Shown here one piece after another: positions 18,290 to 25,839 of a stretch of 64,000 nt of DNA. The position numbers and the translations under genes are program-made. The notes beneath the pieces are model-generated. The model had not been told where the DNA came from. It ran no database searches and worked only from the letters and a program-made list of their open reading frames with translations. The stretch lies in assembly GCF_029872055.1 (NCBI RefSeq), contig NZ_JARXNQ010000001.1, forward strand, positions 434,001 to 498,000. Reading direction: 5' to 3'. How positions within the stretch are numbered: the stretch's first letter is position 1; each line of letters opens with the position of its first letter. Origin of the DNA: Sulfurimonas sp. C5 (GTDB lineage: Bacteria; Campylobacterota; Campylobacteria; Campylobacterales; Sulfurimonadaceae).

Positions 18290-19123
18290 ATGAAATACCG
18301 CGTTTTAATTGATGCAAATGATGAAAAAGGCTTAGTACACAAAGTATCAAGCGTATTTTTCAACTATGACCTAAATATTTTATCTAACAGTGAATTTGTT
18401 GACAAAGAGAGCAATAAATTTTTTATGCGTAGTGTTGTTGACGGTGATGTTAATAAGGAAGATCTTTCTAAAGCTGTTCAAGAGGTTTTACCAAAGAACT
18501 CTACTGTAAAAGTGATAGAGCCTAAAAAGAAAAATATTATTCTGATGGCTACAAAAGAGCTACATGCTTTAGGTGATATTCTTGTTCGTCATGAAGCAGG
18601 GGAGTTAGAGGCAAATATTTTAGGAGTTATCTCTAACTATGATCTCTTAGAACCTTTTGTTTCTAAATTTGATATTCCGTATATCACTGTTTCTCATGAA
18701 GGTTTAGAGCGTGCTGAGCATGAAACTAAAGTGATTGAAGCAATTAAAAGCTTTGAAGATGTTGACTATATCGTTCTTGCAAAATATATGAGAATTTTAA
18801 CTCCGAGATTTGTAGAGGAGTTTGAAGATAAAATTATTAATATTCACCACTCTTTCTTACCTGCATTTATCGGTGCAAACCCTTATAAACAAGCGTATGA
18901 TCGCGGTGTTAAGATTATTGGTGCAACAGCTCACTTTGTAAACAACAATCTTGATGAAGGACCGATTATCGCTCAAGATACTATCCATGTAAATCATGCT
19001 CATAGTTGGAGAGATATGCAAAAAAACGGTAGGGATGTTGAAAAAGTAGTACTTTCTCGCGCACTTAAATTAGCACTTGAAGACAGAATCTTTGTGTATG
19101 CAAACAGAACGGTTATCTTTTAA
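18290..19123 (+). CDS. purU: Formyltetrahydrofolate deformylase
   Basis: 277 residues. An N-terminal ACT domain (about 1-75) is followed by a formyltransferase-fold domain with the catalytic pattern NIHHSFLPAFIGANPYKQA, then the conserved GATAHFV and DEGPII segments. It releases formate from 10-formyl-THF for one-carbon balance and purine synthesis. It starts right after the CiaD-like stop and abuts trmL with a one-base overlap. Confidence 0.95.
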   Translation: MKYRVLIDANDEKGLVHKVSSVFFNYDLNILSNSEFVDKESNKFFMRSVVDGDVNKEDLSKAVQEVLPKNSTVKVIEPKKKNIILMATKELHALGDILVRHEAGELEANILGVISNYDLLEPFVSKFDIPYITVSHEGLERAEHETKVIEAIKSFEDVDYIVLAKYMRILTPRFVEEFEDKIINIHHSFLPAFIGANPYKQAYDRGVKIIGATAHFVNNNLDEGPIIAQDTIHVNHAHSWRDMQKNGRDVEKVVLSRALKLALEDRIFVYANRTVIF

Positions 19124-19593
19124 TGGCATTTAATCTTGTTTTAGTACATCCACAGATCCCAAATAACACGGGTGCCATCGGGCGTCTTTGTGTAAATGCG
19201 GGTGCAAGTCTGCACCTTATCAAGCCTATCGGATTTGACATAGATGAAAAAGCTGTACGTCGTGCCGGACTTGATTATTGGGATAAGCTTGACTTGCATG
19301 TTTGGGAATCTTTAGATGATTTTTTTGCAAACAATGAGATTACGGATAATGCATATTTTGCAACAACAAAGACAGATAAACCTTATTTTGAAGCTACATT
19401 TAAAGATGGTGATTATATTTTCTTTGGGAGTGAAACAGCAGGAATTCCAGAAGATGTACTCAACAAACATAAAGAGCAATGTATAACAATTCCGATGACA
19501 AAAGACGGAAGAAGTTTAAATTTGGCTATTAGTACAGGTATCGTACTTTATGATGCTATTAGACAAACTTTCGATACATTTCCTAGAGGGTAA
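19123..19593 (+). CDS. trmL: tRNA (cytidine/uridine-34 2'-O)-methyltransferase
   Basis: 156 residues, standard for this SPOUT-fold family. The N-terminus LVHPQIPNNTGAIGRLC and the knot region FFGSETAGIPEDVL ... IPM.....SLNLA are the SAM-binding signatures. It methylates the wobble base of certain leucine tRNAs. It is the last recognised gene of the leuD-purU run. Confidence 0.94.
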   Translation: MAFNLVLVHPQIPNNTGAIGRLCVNAGASLHLIKPIGFDIDEKAVRRAGLDYWDKLDLHVWESLDDFFANNEITDNAYFATTKTDKPYFEATFKDGDYIFFGSETAGIPEDVLNKHKEQCITIPMTKDGRSLNLAISTGIVLYDAIRQTFDTFPRG

Positions 19594-19596
19594 GTA

Positions 19597-19722
19597 ATGA
19601 GTATTTTAGATATTATAATGCTTGTTGCTTTTCTCGGCTTTATGGTATTTATTTTCGGTGGTTACCACAAAACAAAATTTGAGCAGCGAGAGCGTCAAGA
19701 CAAAAAAGATAAAAACTCTTAG
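19597..19722 (+). CDS. Small single-helix membrane protein
   Basis: 41 residues, starting 3 bases after the trmL stop. The first 22 residues form one membrane helix (IIMLVAFLGFMVFIFGG); the tail is highly charged (KTKFEQRERQDKKDKNS). GAGGG at the end of trmL (about 19587-19591) can serve as its ribosome site. The layout is like CcoQ/FixQ-type small proteins, but no oxidase genes are nearby and no function can be assigned. Confidence 0.6.
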   Translation: MSILDIIMLVAFLGFMVFIFGGYHKTKFEQRERQDKKDKNS

Positions 19723-19802
19723 AAAATTTTAGCTGCCCAGATCTCCATTTGACTTTCAAATCTTTCAAAAATAGTTTCCGCTTGTTTAATTAAGATAGAC
19801 AT
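19719..19802 (-). CDS. Possible 27-residue protein
   Basis: A short frame on the minus strand encodes 27 residues with an amphipathic pattern (QAETIFERFESQMEIWAA). It has GGATG 4 bases before the ATG. Its stop overlaps the stop of the small membrane protein gene on the other strand. It is too short to be sure it is translated. Confidence 0.35.
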   Translation of the reverse strand: MSILIKQAETIFERFESQMEIWAAKIF

Positions 19803-19868
19803 TTTTCATCCTTTGTTTATTTTCAAGTTGCAAAAATATTACACCTAAAATAAAATATGAAATAAAAA

Positions 19869-19885
19869 TATGTCAAATTGTCATA
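19869..19885. promoter_or_regulatory. Upstream operator-like palindrome of the S24 regulator gene
   Basis: A 17-base near-palindrome, TATGTCAAATTGTCATA. Read on the other strand it differs at one position from the perfect palindrome before recN (35402-35418). It lies about 50 bases upstream of the expected transcription start and about 51 bases from a second copy, close to five helical turns. Confidence 0.6.
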
Positions 19886-19914
19886 AAAATATTGAATTTT
19901 TTGCAAATTTTGAT

Positions 19915-19936
19915 TATACTATGACAATTTAATATA
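19915..19936 (+). promoter_or_regulatory. -10 box and overlapping operator-like site of the S24 regulator gene
   Basis: TATACT at 19915-19920 is a good -10 box. A second copy of the operator motif starts on its last base (19920-19936) and matches the recN palindrome at 14 of 17 positions, with a perfect left half. It would cover the transcription start, the classical position for autorepression. A GGGG ribosome site follows at 19941-19944. Confidence 0.6.
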
Positions 19937-19949
19937 AAAAGGGGACAAA

Positions 19950-20606
19950 ATGAATAGTTTTTCTGACATTGTTGAAGAGATTAAAAGTATTTTATCTTCT
20001 GACTTTTCACCAAAAAAGGTTTTCGATAAAGATGTTGCAGAATCAATTGGGATCTCTCAAATGAATTTTGCCACAATGAAAAAAAGAAATAAGATACCTT
20101 TTAGTGAACTTCTGGATTTTTGTGCAAGAAGAAGTATTTCGATCAATTGGCTTTTATACGGTCAATCACCTGAAAGTCTTGTTGGTCCTACAAATAACTA
20201 TATGATTAGATATTTTAATGATATAAATGCAAGTGCAGGTGGCGGTAGCAATAATGATTTTGAAGAGATCGAAGAACTTGCTATCCCAGAGCAGTTTGTG
20301 TTTATGCTCGGAGGTGAGAGAGAGTTAAAATATATAGAAGCGATCAATGTAAGCGGTGACTCTATGGAGCCTACTTTTAGCTATAATGATATAGTATTTA
20401 TTAATAGAAATAAAACAGATATCAATCGCGGCGGTATTTTTACTATTCGTACGGAAGCAGGACTTTTTATTAAAAGAATTCAAAAACGAATTGACGGTAA
20501 AATAGATGTTATTTCAGATAATTCTGTTTATAATACACAAACATTAGATCCTCAAGAGATAGAAGTTATAGGGCGCGTTGTAAGCCGTTTTGGGGATGTT
20601 GATTAA
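19950..20606 (+). CDS. LexA/CI-like self-cleaving transcriptional regulator (S24 peptidase)
   Basis: 218 residues. The N-terminal part (about 5-75) is a CI-repressor-type helix-turn-helix ending in the typical SINWLLYGQ. The C-terminal half is an S24 peptidase: nucleophile S138 in SGDSMEP and base K175 in FIKR, 37 residues apart as in E. coli LexA and UmuD. An Ala-Gly bond at A96-G97 in NASAGGG is a good self-cleavage site. The protein therefore has everything needed for RecA-stimulated inactivation. Palindromic sites occur at its own promoter and before recN. No phage genes surround it, so it is more likely a resident regulator than a prophage relic. Confidence 0.88.
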   Translation: MNSFSDIVEEIKSILSSDFSPKKVFDKDVAESIGISQMNFATMKKRNKIPFSELLDFCARRSISINWLLYGQSPESLVGPTNNYMIRYFNDINASAGGGSNNDFEEIEELAIPEQFVFMLGGERELKYIEAINVSGDSMEPTFSYNDIVFINRNKTDINRGGIFTIRTEAGLFIKRIQKRIDGKIDVISDNSVYNTQTLDPQEIEVIGRVVSRFGDVD

Positions 20607-20615
20607 GGAATTTTT

Positions 20616-21932
20616 TTGAAGTATTCTTATCTTCTTTCTTTATTATTGCTATTTAATGCCTGTTCCCATAAAGAAACAGTCCCTAAAAAAGAGGTGATTG
20701 TTGAACAGGAATATGTGGAAGACTTGGTAAAAATACCCCAAGATCCTGGTTTTTATGCTTCTAATATAAATGACAAATATATCGGTCATATCGAAACATT
20801 TGCAGATAAATATTTTCGGCCATGGAATATAAAAAAGATCTCTATCAATAAAGAACAGGCTTCATGGGCATATGTATACGACAACAATAATAGTTATACA
20901 TATACACTACAGCCTATAAAAGAAGATTTTTTTACAGATATCAAAGAAAATGCCAATCTTGAAGAGTTTGCAACATTAAATCAACAAGGTCTCAGTCTTA
21001 AACTTTTAGATATGAGGGCACTGCCAACCGATAAACCAATCTTTTTGGATCCAAGTAAAGCAGGGGAAGGATATCCTTTTGATTATTTGCAAAATACATC
21101 GCTTGCACCGAATAAACCTCTATTGATTTCGCACTATTCAAAAGATAAAAAATGGGCTTTTATAGAGTGTAGTTTCGGTTTTGGCTGGGTAAAAGCAAAA
21201 GATATCGTTACATTAGATAAAGAATATACTACATTATGGAAAGAAGCTCAGCAAATCTTTCTTACAAAAGATAATCAGCCAATTTACGATCAAGAAGGGA
21301 ACTATCTTTTTGATTCACGTATAGGTATGGCTTTGGCACTTATAGACGAAGATGCTGATGCTTATACTGTTTTAACCGTATCAAAAAACAAAGAGAATAA
21401 AGCTCTGTTTTTAAAATCTAAAATATCCAAGACAATAGCGCATAAAGGACTTTTAGAGTTTAATAGCATAAATATAGTACAGCTACTTCATGAGATCCAA
21501 AATGGAAAATACGGGTGGGGCGGCATCTACGGTCAACGTGACTGTTCTTCTACTCTAAGAGATTTTTATACTCCATTTGGCTTTTGGTTACCGAGAAATT
21601 CATCAGTACAAAGTCATATAGGTAATGTTGTAGATTTAGAAGAGTTTTCAAATGAGCAAAAAGAGGAAGCAATCAAAGCCCAAGCGATACCTTTTAAAAC
21701 ACTTGTATATAAAAAAGGGCATATAGGACTTTATGTCGGTATATATGAAAATAACCCGATTATTTTTCAGAATGTTTGGGGTGTAAAAACGAAAAAAGAT
21801 AATGTTGAAGGAAGATTTATAATTGCTAAACCAATTTTTAGTACGTTAGAAGCCGGAAAAAACTTACCCGAATTTGACTCAAATGCTTCAATGCTTACTC
21901 AGCTAAAAAGCATAAATACTATAATTGAATAG
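20616..21932 (+). CDS. NlpC/P60-type peptidase lipoprotein with SH3 domains
   Basis: 438 residues from a TTG start with AAGGA 7 bases before it. The N-terminus is a lipoprotein signal with Cys16 (FNAC). The middle holds SH3b-like wall-binding domains. The C-terminal NlpC/P60 domain has WGGIYGQRDCSST (catalytic Cys about 310) and KGHIGLYVG (catalytic His). Such proteins cut peptide stems of peptidoglycan in the periplasm. The gene follows the S24 regulator by 9 bases and may share its transcript. A hairpin at the 3' end covers the stop. Confidence 0.88.
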   Translation: MKYSYLLSLLLLFNACSHKETVPKKEVIVEQEYVEDLVKIPQDPGFYASNINDKYIGHIETFADKYFRPWNIKKISINKEQASWAYVYDNNNSYTYTLQPIKEDFFTDIKENANLEEFATLNQQGLSLKLLDMRALPTDKPIFLDPSKAGEGYPFDYLQNTSLAPNKPLLISHYSKDKKWAFIECSFGFGWVKAKDIVTLDKEYTTLWKEAQQIFLTKDNQPIYDQEGNYLFDSRIGMALALIDEDADAYTVLTVSKNKENKALFLKSKISKTIAHKGLLEFNSINIVQLLHEIQNGKYGWGGIYGQRDCSSTLRDFYTPFGFWLPRNSSVQSHIGNVVDLEEFSNEQKEEAIKAQAIPFKTLVYKKGHIGLYVGIYENNPIIFQNVWGVKTKKDNVEGRFIIAKPIFSTLEAGKNLPEFDSNASMLTQLKSINTIIE

Positions 21933-21946
21933 TTTTTTATGCTTTT
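21906..21946. terminator. Bidirectional hairpin at a convergent junction
   Basis: A perfect 11-bp inverted repeat (arms 21906-21916 and 21936-21946) with a 19-base loop. The stop of the NlpC/P60 gene lies in the loop, and the stop of the opposing rod-like gene overlaps the right arm. Each direction has T-rich bases at the 3' arm. Confidence 0.6.
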
Positions 21947-22245
21947 AAATCAAGCAGAGTACCCATTACATCATCTTGTGCTTTAATAGCAGTAACATTG
22001 ACCTCTGTTGTACGCTGAGCAATGATCTGATTAGGAATCTCTTTTGATAAGTCTGTTTGACTTCTTTCTGCACCTTCATTGTCTGTTGAACGTGTTTCAG
22101 CGACAGGAGCTTCACTTCCCTGATTTGTTGCAATAGTGTCTTGCGGTACAAACCCATCTGTATTTACATTTGCAATATTATTTGCAGTTGTATTTAAGAG
22201 TGTTTGACTTGTCTGAATTGATGATACGTTGTTTGAAATATTCAT
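21937..22245 (-). CDS. Miniature flagellar rod/hook-like protein
   Basis: 102 residues. The N-terminus SSIQTSQTLLNTTANNIANVNTDGF has the rod/hook D0 signature (ANNIANVNT..F), and the C-terminus TEVNVTAIKAQDDVMGTLLDLKA resembles the closing D0 helix of rod proteins such as FlgB/FlgC. The globular D1 domain is missing; only about 35 acidic, Thr/Ser-rich residues link the two ends. It could be a small axial or adaptor protein of the basal body, or a regulator of rod assembly. It lies 63 bases after dapD, behind a strong palindrome. Confidence 0.7.
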   Translation of the reverse strand: MNISNNVSSIQTSQTLLNTTANNIANVNTDGFVPQDTIATNQGSEAPVAETRSTDNEGAERSQTDLSKEIPNQIIAQRTTEVNVTAIKAQDDVMGTLLDLKA

Positions 22246-22254
22246 AATACACTC

Positions 22255-22283
22255 CTTCTTAGTACCATTATAGTACTAAGAAG
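22255..22283 (-). promoter_or_regulatory. Palindrome framing a -10 box and touching the ribosome site
   Basis: A perfect 11-bp inverted repeat (arms 22255-22265 and 22273-22283). Its 7-base centre reads TATAATG on the minus strand, a consensus -10 box. The arm next to the gene runs into the AAGGAG ribosome site of the miniature rod protein. If transcription starts here, it is an operator centred on the promoter; in a dapD read-through transcript it would fold and hide the ribosome site. Confidence 0.6.
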
Positions 22284-22308
22284 ATAAAAGTTATCTAATA
22301 AGAAAATA

Positions 22309-23508
22309 TTAGTGTAAATCAGCGTTAAGCTTGATCTCTCTAGTTGAACGAGATGCAGTAATCTCTCCAGTTAGAGAGTTTTGTCTGAAGTGAAGACCAT
22401 TTAGACCTGCTAGTTGTTTCCCTTTGAAAACTTCACCGTCAAGTGTAACGCCTTTGTTTACTTCATTGATTTTTGCAAGTTCTGCAGGGTAGATGCCAAC
22501 TTTAGTTCCCTCTAAAATTGCAATACCAGCATCGATGATACATGCATCACCTAATGGGATACCACATACAGAGTTAGCACCTAAAAGACAGTTTTTACCA
22601 ACTGAGATAGGGTTACCGTCAGTTCCGCTAAGAACTCCAAGAATTGAAGCACCACCACCAACGTCAGAACCATCACCAACGATAGCAGAAGAACTAATAC
22701 GTCCCTCAACCATAGAAACACCTGTAGTTCCTGCATTAAAGTTGATGTATGAAGCACCTGGCATTACAGTAGTACCAGCTGCTAGTTGTGCACCGAAACG
22801 TACTTTTGAAGTATCTAAGATACGAGTATTGTCAGCTGGGATGATGTGTTGTAAGAATCTAGGGAATTTATCTACAAAATCAATGTGCGGGTACTCACCA
22901 GCAAGTTTTAATTCGATTTCAAATTCTCTTAGGTAATCTAATTCAATTGGTTTACCAGCTGACCATGCAACATTTGGTAATGCACCGAATGCACCGTTTA
23001 GGTTAATCTCACGAAGACCTACTTTTGCTAAACTCATTGCGTAAAGTTTAAGATAAGTTGCTTCAACGCTTTCAAGTGGAGCATCTTCGAAGATGAAACA
23101 TACTTTGAACTCACCGTCTTTGTAACCGTCGTTAATCATTTGGTTATAAAGTGCAGAAACTACTTGAATATTTTTATGTGCATCACCAAATGCTTCGTCA
23201 CTGTATGGTGTAAAAGCATTTAAACATGCTTGTAAAAAATCTAAGTTAATGTCAAAAACTTGCTCGTTTTGAGAAAAATCTACTGTTAAACCTTGATCAG
23301 CTAATGCTTGAATAAAAATAGCTGCACTTCCAAAGTTCTCATCCCAGTTTACTACAGGGTAAGTTGCTTGTAAAGCTTTATCCGGATTTAACTGCCCTAA
23401 ATCCACTCTAGCAATACCGAATGCTAAAGGATCTTTATACCCCTTTGTATCTTTTTTAATGTTTTCGATCAATGCTTTAAATGCATCTGTTGTCTCAATA
23501 ACTTCCAT
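22309..23508 (-). CDS. dapD: Tetrahydrodipicolinate N-succinyltransferase, long Campylobacterota form
   Basis: 399 residues, the length of the extended DapD of this phylum rather than the about 275 of E. coli. The C-terminal left-handed beta-helix shows hexapeptide repeats (GASYINFNAGTTG, VGDGSDVGGGASILGVLSGT, ISVGKNCLLGANS). It succinylates tetrahydrodipicolinate in lysine/diaminopimelate synthesis, feeding peptidoglycan. A TATAAT box at 23541-23546 (minus) lies about 32 bases upstream of the ATG. Confidence 0.94.
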   Translation of the reverse strand: MEVIETTDAFKALIENIKKDTKGYKDPLAFGIARVDLGQLNPDKALQATYPVVNWDENFGSAAIFIQALADQGLTVDFSQNEQVFDINLDFLQACLNAFTPYSDEAFGDAHKNIQVVSALYNQMINDGYKDGEFKVCFIFEDAPLESVEATYLKLYAMSLAKVGLREINLNGAFGALPNVAWSAGKPIELDYLREFEIELKLAGEYPHIDFVDKFPRFLQHIIPADNTRILDTSKVRFGAQLAAGTTVMPGASYINFNAGTTGVSMVEGRISSSAIVGDGSDVGGGASILGVLSGTDGNPISVGKNCLLGANSVCGIPLGDACIIDAGIAILEGTKVGIYPAELAKINEVNKGVTLDGEVFKGKQLAGLNGLHFRQNSLTGEITASRSTREIKLNADLH

Positions 23509-23540
23509 ATGAATTCTCGCTTAATTAATTTATTGGTGCA

Positions 23541-23579
23541 ATTATAATTAAAAATTACTAATGAGAATTGATCTATACT
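23541..23579. promoter_or_regulatory. Divergent -10 boxes for dapD and ankyrin gene
   Basis: TATAAT on the minus strand at 23541-23546 serves dapD. TATACT on the plus strand at 23574-23579 ends 7 bases before the A of the ankyrin-gene ATG, so the expected start of transcription coincides with the start codon. Confidence 0.5.
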
Positions 23580-23585
23580 TGCAGC

Positions 23586-24092
23586 ATGAATAGTAAATGG
23601 ACAGAACTTTTAAATAAAGACGATTATTTAGGGATCAAAAAGTATCTCAAAACTGATGGAGACATTTCAGAAGAAAATGACTCAGGGGAGGGTGTTCTTG
23701 CCTGTGCAATTCGTGCAAGATGTAGCTTTGAGACTCTTATGCTTTTGATTGAATTCGGAGCTGACCCGTTTGATTTTGATGATGAAGGTGTAAGCGTATT
23801 TGATATAGCAATCACATATGATAATCGTGAAATGGTTAACTACCTTATAGAACATGGCAGGGATGTAAATCAAACAAATAGAAGAAGCGGTTTTACCCCT
23901 TTAATGGCTGCGGCATGTTATGGAAGAACAGAGATCGCAAAAATACTTGTAGAAAGCGGTGTAGACCAAAATGCAAGAGATTCAAAAGGTTTTACAGCAG
24001 CGGACTTTGCGAGAAAGATGAATAAAAAATCTGTTTTGGAAGTTCTTGATTACGATGAGAATTCGCCAAAGAATACTAACTACGCAAGGTAG
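23586..24092 (+). CDS. Ankyrin-repeat protein
   Basis: 168 residues from the ATG at 23586 (a TTG 18 bases upstream is possible but lies before the expected transcription start). About four ankyrin repeats are visible, including DDEGVSVFDIAITYDNREMV and RRSGFTPLMAAACYGRTEIAK, ending in a short tail. Such proteins act as protein-binding scaffolds; no partner is evident. There is no ribosome site, consistent with a leaderless message. Its TAG stop abuts the TAG of the opposing RHH gene. Confidence 0.8.
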   Translation: MNSKWTELLNKDDYLGIKKYLKTDGDISEENDSGEGVLACAIRARCSFETLMLLIEFGADPFDFDDEGVSVFDIAITYDNREMVNYLIEHGRDVNQTNRRSGFTPLMAAACYGRTEIAKILVESGVDQNARDSKGFTAADFARKMNKKSVLEVLDYDENSPKNTNYAR

Positions 24093-24284
24093 CTAGTCGA
24101 AAAATTTCCCTTGTTTTTCATTATCAAGTGGTTTTCGTTTCTCTTTAGCAAGCCAATCTTGTAAAAGAGACTCAACTACTTTACTTAAACTCATTTTATA
24201 TCTTACACGAGAATACTTCATAGCATCATCCCATGTTTGTTTGTCTATAAGCAGACTACGAGTTACTTCATCTTTTGGTTTCAA
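24093..24284 (-). CDS. Small ribbon-helix-helix-like protein
   Basis: 63 residues. The central pattern RSLLIDKQTWDDAMKYS followed by MSLSKVVESLLQDWLAKE fits the strand-helix-helix of CopG/Arc-type DNA-binding proteins. The tail is charged. It is the last gene of a three-gene minus-strand cassette, 12 bases after the DUF6166-HTH gene, with an AAGGAG ribosome site. It could be an operon autoregulator. Confidence 0.6.
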   Translation of the reverse strand: MKPKDEVTRSLLIDKQTWDDAMKYSRVRYKMSLSKVVESLLQDWLAKEKRKPLDNEKQGKFFD

Positions 24285-24296
24285 TAATACTCCTTC

Positions 24297-24920
24297 TTAA
24301 ACTTCTTGTAATAGATTGATAAAGTTTTTGTAACTATCTACAATTTTTTGATTTTTTTGATTTTCTATATAGAATTCTATAGCTTTTTTTCCAAGTCTCG
24401 GGATTTCATTTTTTACGGCCCAGCTTGAAACTGTACCTTCTGGAACCTCTAAGATCTCGGCAAGCTGTTTTTGTGTAATATCCAACTCTTTACATATATC
24501 TTTTACTACATTGTTTTTTTGTTTTTGACGTTTTTTTGTTGAGGAAGTCTCACTCTTTGTTACTTGAGGAACTGTTTTTGTGATAGTGTTTGTTTCTATT
24601 GAAGAATCACAGTTGTCATTGAGCCACTTTAAAACATCAGATGCACTTAAAACCCAGTCTCTTGAGTTTAATTTTCTTATAACATCCGCTACAAATTTAG
24701 ATGTACACTCTTTTGCAATCTCTTCACCTGCAATTTGATAAAGTATTGAGAATGCGAGCTGAGTAGCCCCTTTAGAACTGTTACCCCATTCAAATCCACT
24801 GTTAGAAGATGGGAAAATATCATATCTCGTTGGAAGTTCAAGTTCGCCGTAAGTAACGTACTTACTTCCAAGCAATGCCCTATGCCCTTTAAACACATGA
24901 TTATTCATTACTATTGCCAT
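24297..24920 (-). CDS. DUF6166-like protein with C-terminal helix-turn-helix
   Basis: 207 residues. The N-terminal 90 residues contain FEWGNSSKGATQLAFSILYQIAG, matching DUF6166, a family of unknown function often found on plasmids and mobile elements. A basic linker (KKRQKQKN) follows. The C-terminal segment DITQKQLAEILEVPEGTVSSW is an XRE-type helix-turn-helix. The fusion suggests a DNA-binding regulator whose N-domain senses or acts on something unknown. It lies between a small membrane protein and an RHH protein with spacings of 9 and 12 bases. Confidence 0.65.
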   Translation of the reverse strand: MAIVMNNHVFKGHRALLGSKYVTYGELELPTRYDIFPSSNSGFEWGNSSKGATQLAFSILYQIAGEEIAKECTSKFVADVIRKLNSRDWVLSASDVLKWLNDNCDSSIETNTITKTVPQVTKSETSSTKKRQKQKNNVVKDICKELDITQKQLAEILEVPEGTVSSWAVKNEIPRLGKKAIEFYIENQKNQKIVDSYKNFINLLQEV

Positions 24921-24929
24921 ATAAGTCTC

Positions 24930-25058
24930 TTATATTTTAAAGGTGTAATTGCGTTTAGAATCCTTTTTAACTTCCACATCATCAGATAAAAAAACAACTC
25001 TATAAACAATATATGCAAAAGCAAATAGCAAAAAAAGTACCAATAACCAAATTAACAT
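24930..25058 (-). CDS. Small membrane protein heading the DUF6166 cassette
   Basis: 42 residues: one N-terminal membrane helix (LIWLLVLFLLFAFAYIVY) and a short charged tail (SDDVEVKKDSKRN). GGAA lies 7 bases before the ATG. It ends 9 bases before the DUF6166-HTH gene, so the two are probably co-transcribed. Function unknown; single-helix proteins in such a place may be sensors, anchors or toxins. Confidence 0.5.
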   Translation of the reverse strand: MLIWLLVLFLLFAFAYIVYRVVFLSDDVEVKKDSKRNYTFKI

Positions 25059-25107
25059 GACAAAATTCCTTGACTAATGATAATTTAGATATCGGTATTT
25101 TAAAAAA

Positions 25108-25839
25108 TTACATTAATTTGTATTCAATGTTTTTGTTTTTAAGTTCACTAATAAAGAGCTCAAAGTAGTATAAAACTTCATTTTCTTCTTCACCGTATAA
25201 AGAGAGCTCCACATTTGGAATATTATTCACAAATATCGGTAATGACGAGAGTTCAATAGTTGAAGGGACTTGTTTCATAATGGAAATAAGGCTGTTTTCA
25301 CTTGTATATGCATAGAGTGTTTTTCTAAATTTTTCTTTTGAGTGAGAAAAGTGTTTTTTAATTGCTTCTGTTAACATAGGATGTGCCATCGAAGGAAATC
25401 CAGGAACAAAAAAATAACGATTATCCAATGAAAAACCGGACATATTGTTTACAGGATTAAAAAGAAGATCTGACTTTGGCGGCAAGTCTGCCATATGAAT
25501 TCTATGGGGATACGCTTCATCTCCAAACTTTTCAATAATGTCATTAAAAAACTTTTGATGAGTTTGCACATTAGAGTTTCTAAAAACATTGGAAGCTATT
25601 TCGCGTGTCAGATCATCTGGAGTTGAGCCAATCCCACCAAAAGAGAACATAACAGCGTCTTTATCTGTTTGTATCATCTCGTAAGTTTTAATGATCAGTT
25701 CTTTGTCATCTTTGATAACAAAAGAAGCAAATAGGTTATGTCCATATTTTGCCAATTCATTTTTTAGAAATTCAAAATGTTTGTCAACTCGTCTGCCGTT
25801 TAAAATCTCTGTTCCTATAATTACTACGTAAAAGTTCAT
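25108..25839 (-). CDS. CinA-type molybdopterin-binding domain protein
   Basis: 243 residues. The first 165 residues match the MoaB/MogA-like domain of CinA: VVIIGTEILNGRRVDKHF and FSFGGIGSTPDDLTRE. The nicotinamide-nucleotide amidase domain of full-length CinA is absent, as in many short homologues. The remainder (about 170-243) is a CinA-like linker domain. A role in nucleotide-pool clean-up (ADP-ribose or NMN) is known for full CinA but uncertain here. Confidence 0.85.
   Translation of the reverse strand: MNFYVVIIGTEILNGRRVDKHFEFLKNELAKYGHNLFASFVIKDDKELIIKTYEMIQTDKDAVMFSFGGIGSTPDDLTREIASNVFRNSNVQTHQKFFNDIIEKFGDEAYPHRIHMADLPPKSDLLFNPVNNMSGFSLDNRYFFVPGFPSMAHPMLTEAIKKHFSHSKEKFRKTLYAYTSENSLISIMKQVPSTIELSSLPIFVNNIPNVELSLYGEEENEVLYYFELFISELKNKNIEYKLM

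Noticed and set aside
22493-22936. 147-residue frame opposite dapD
   Set aside because: Antisense shadow of the hexapeptide-repeat region.
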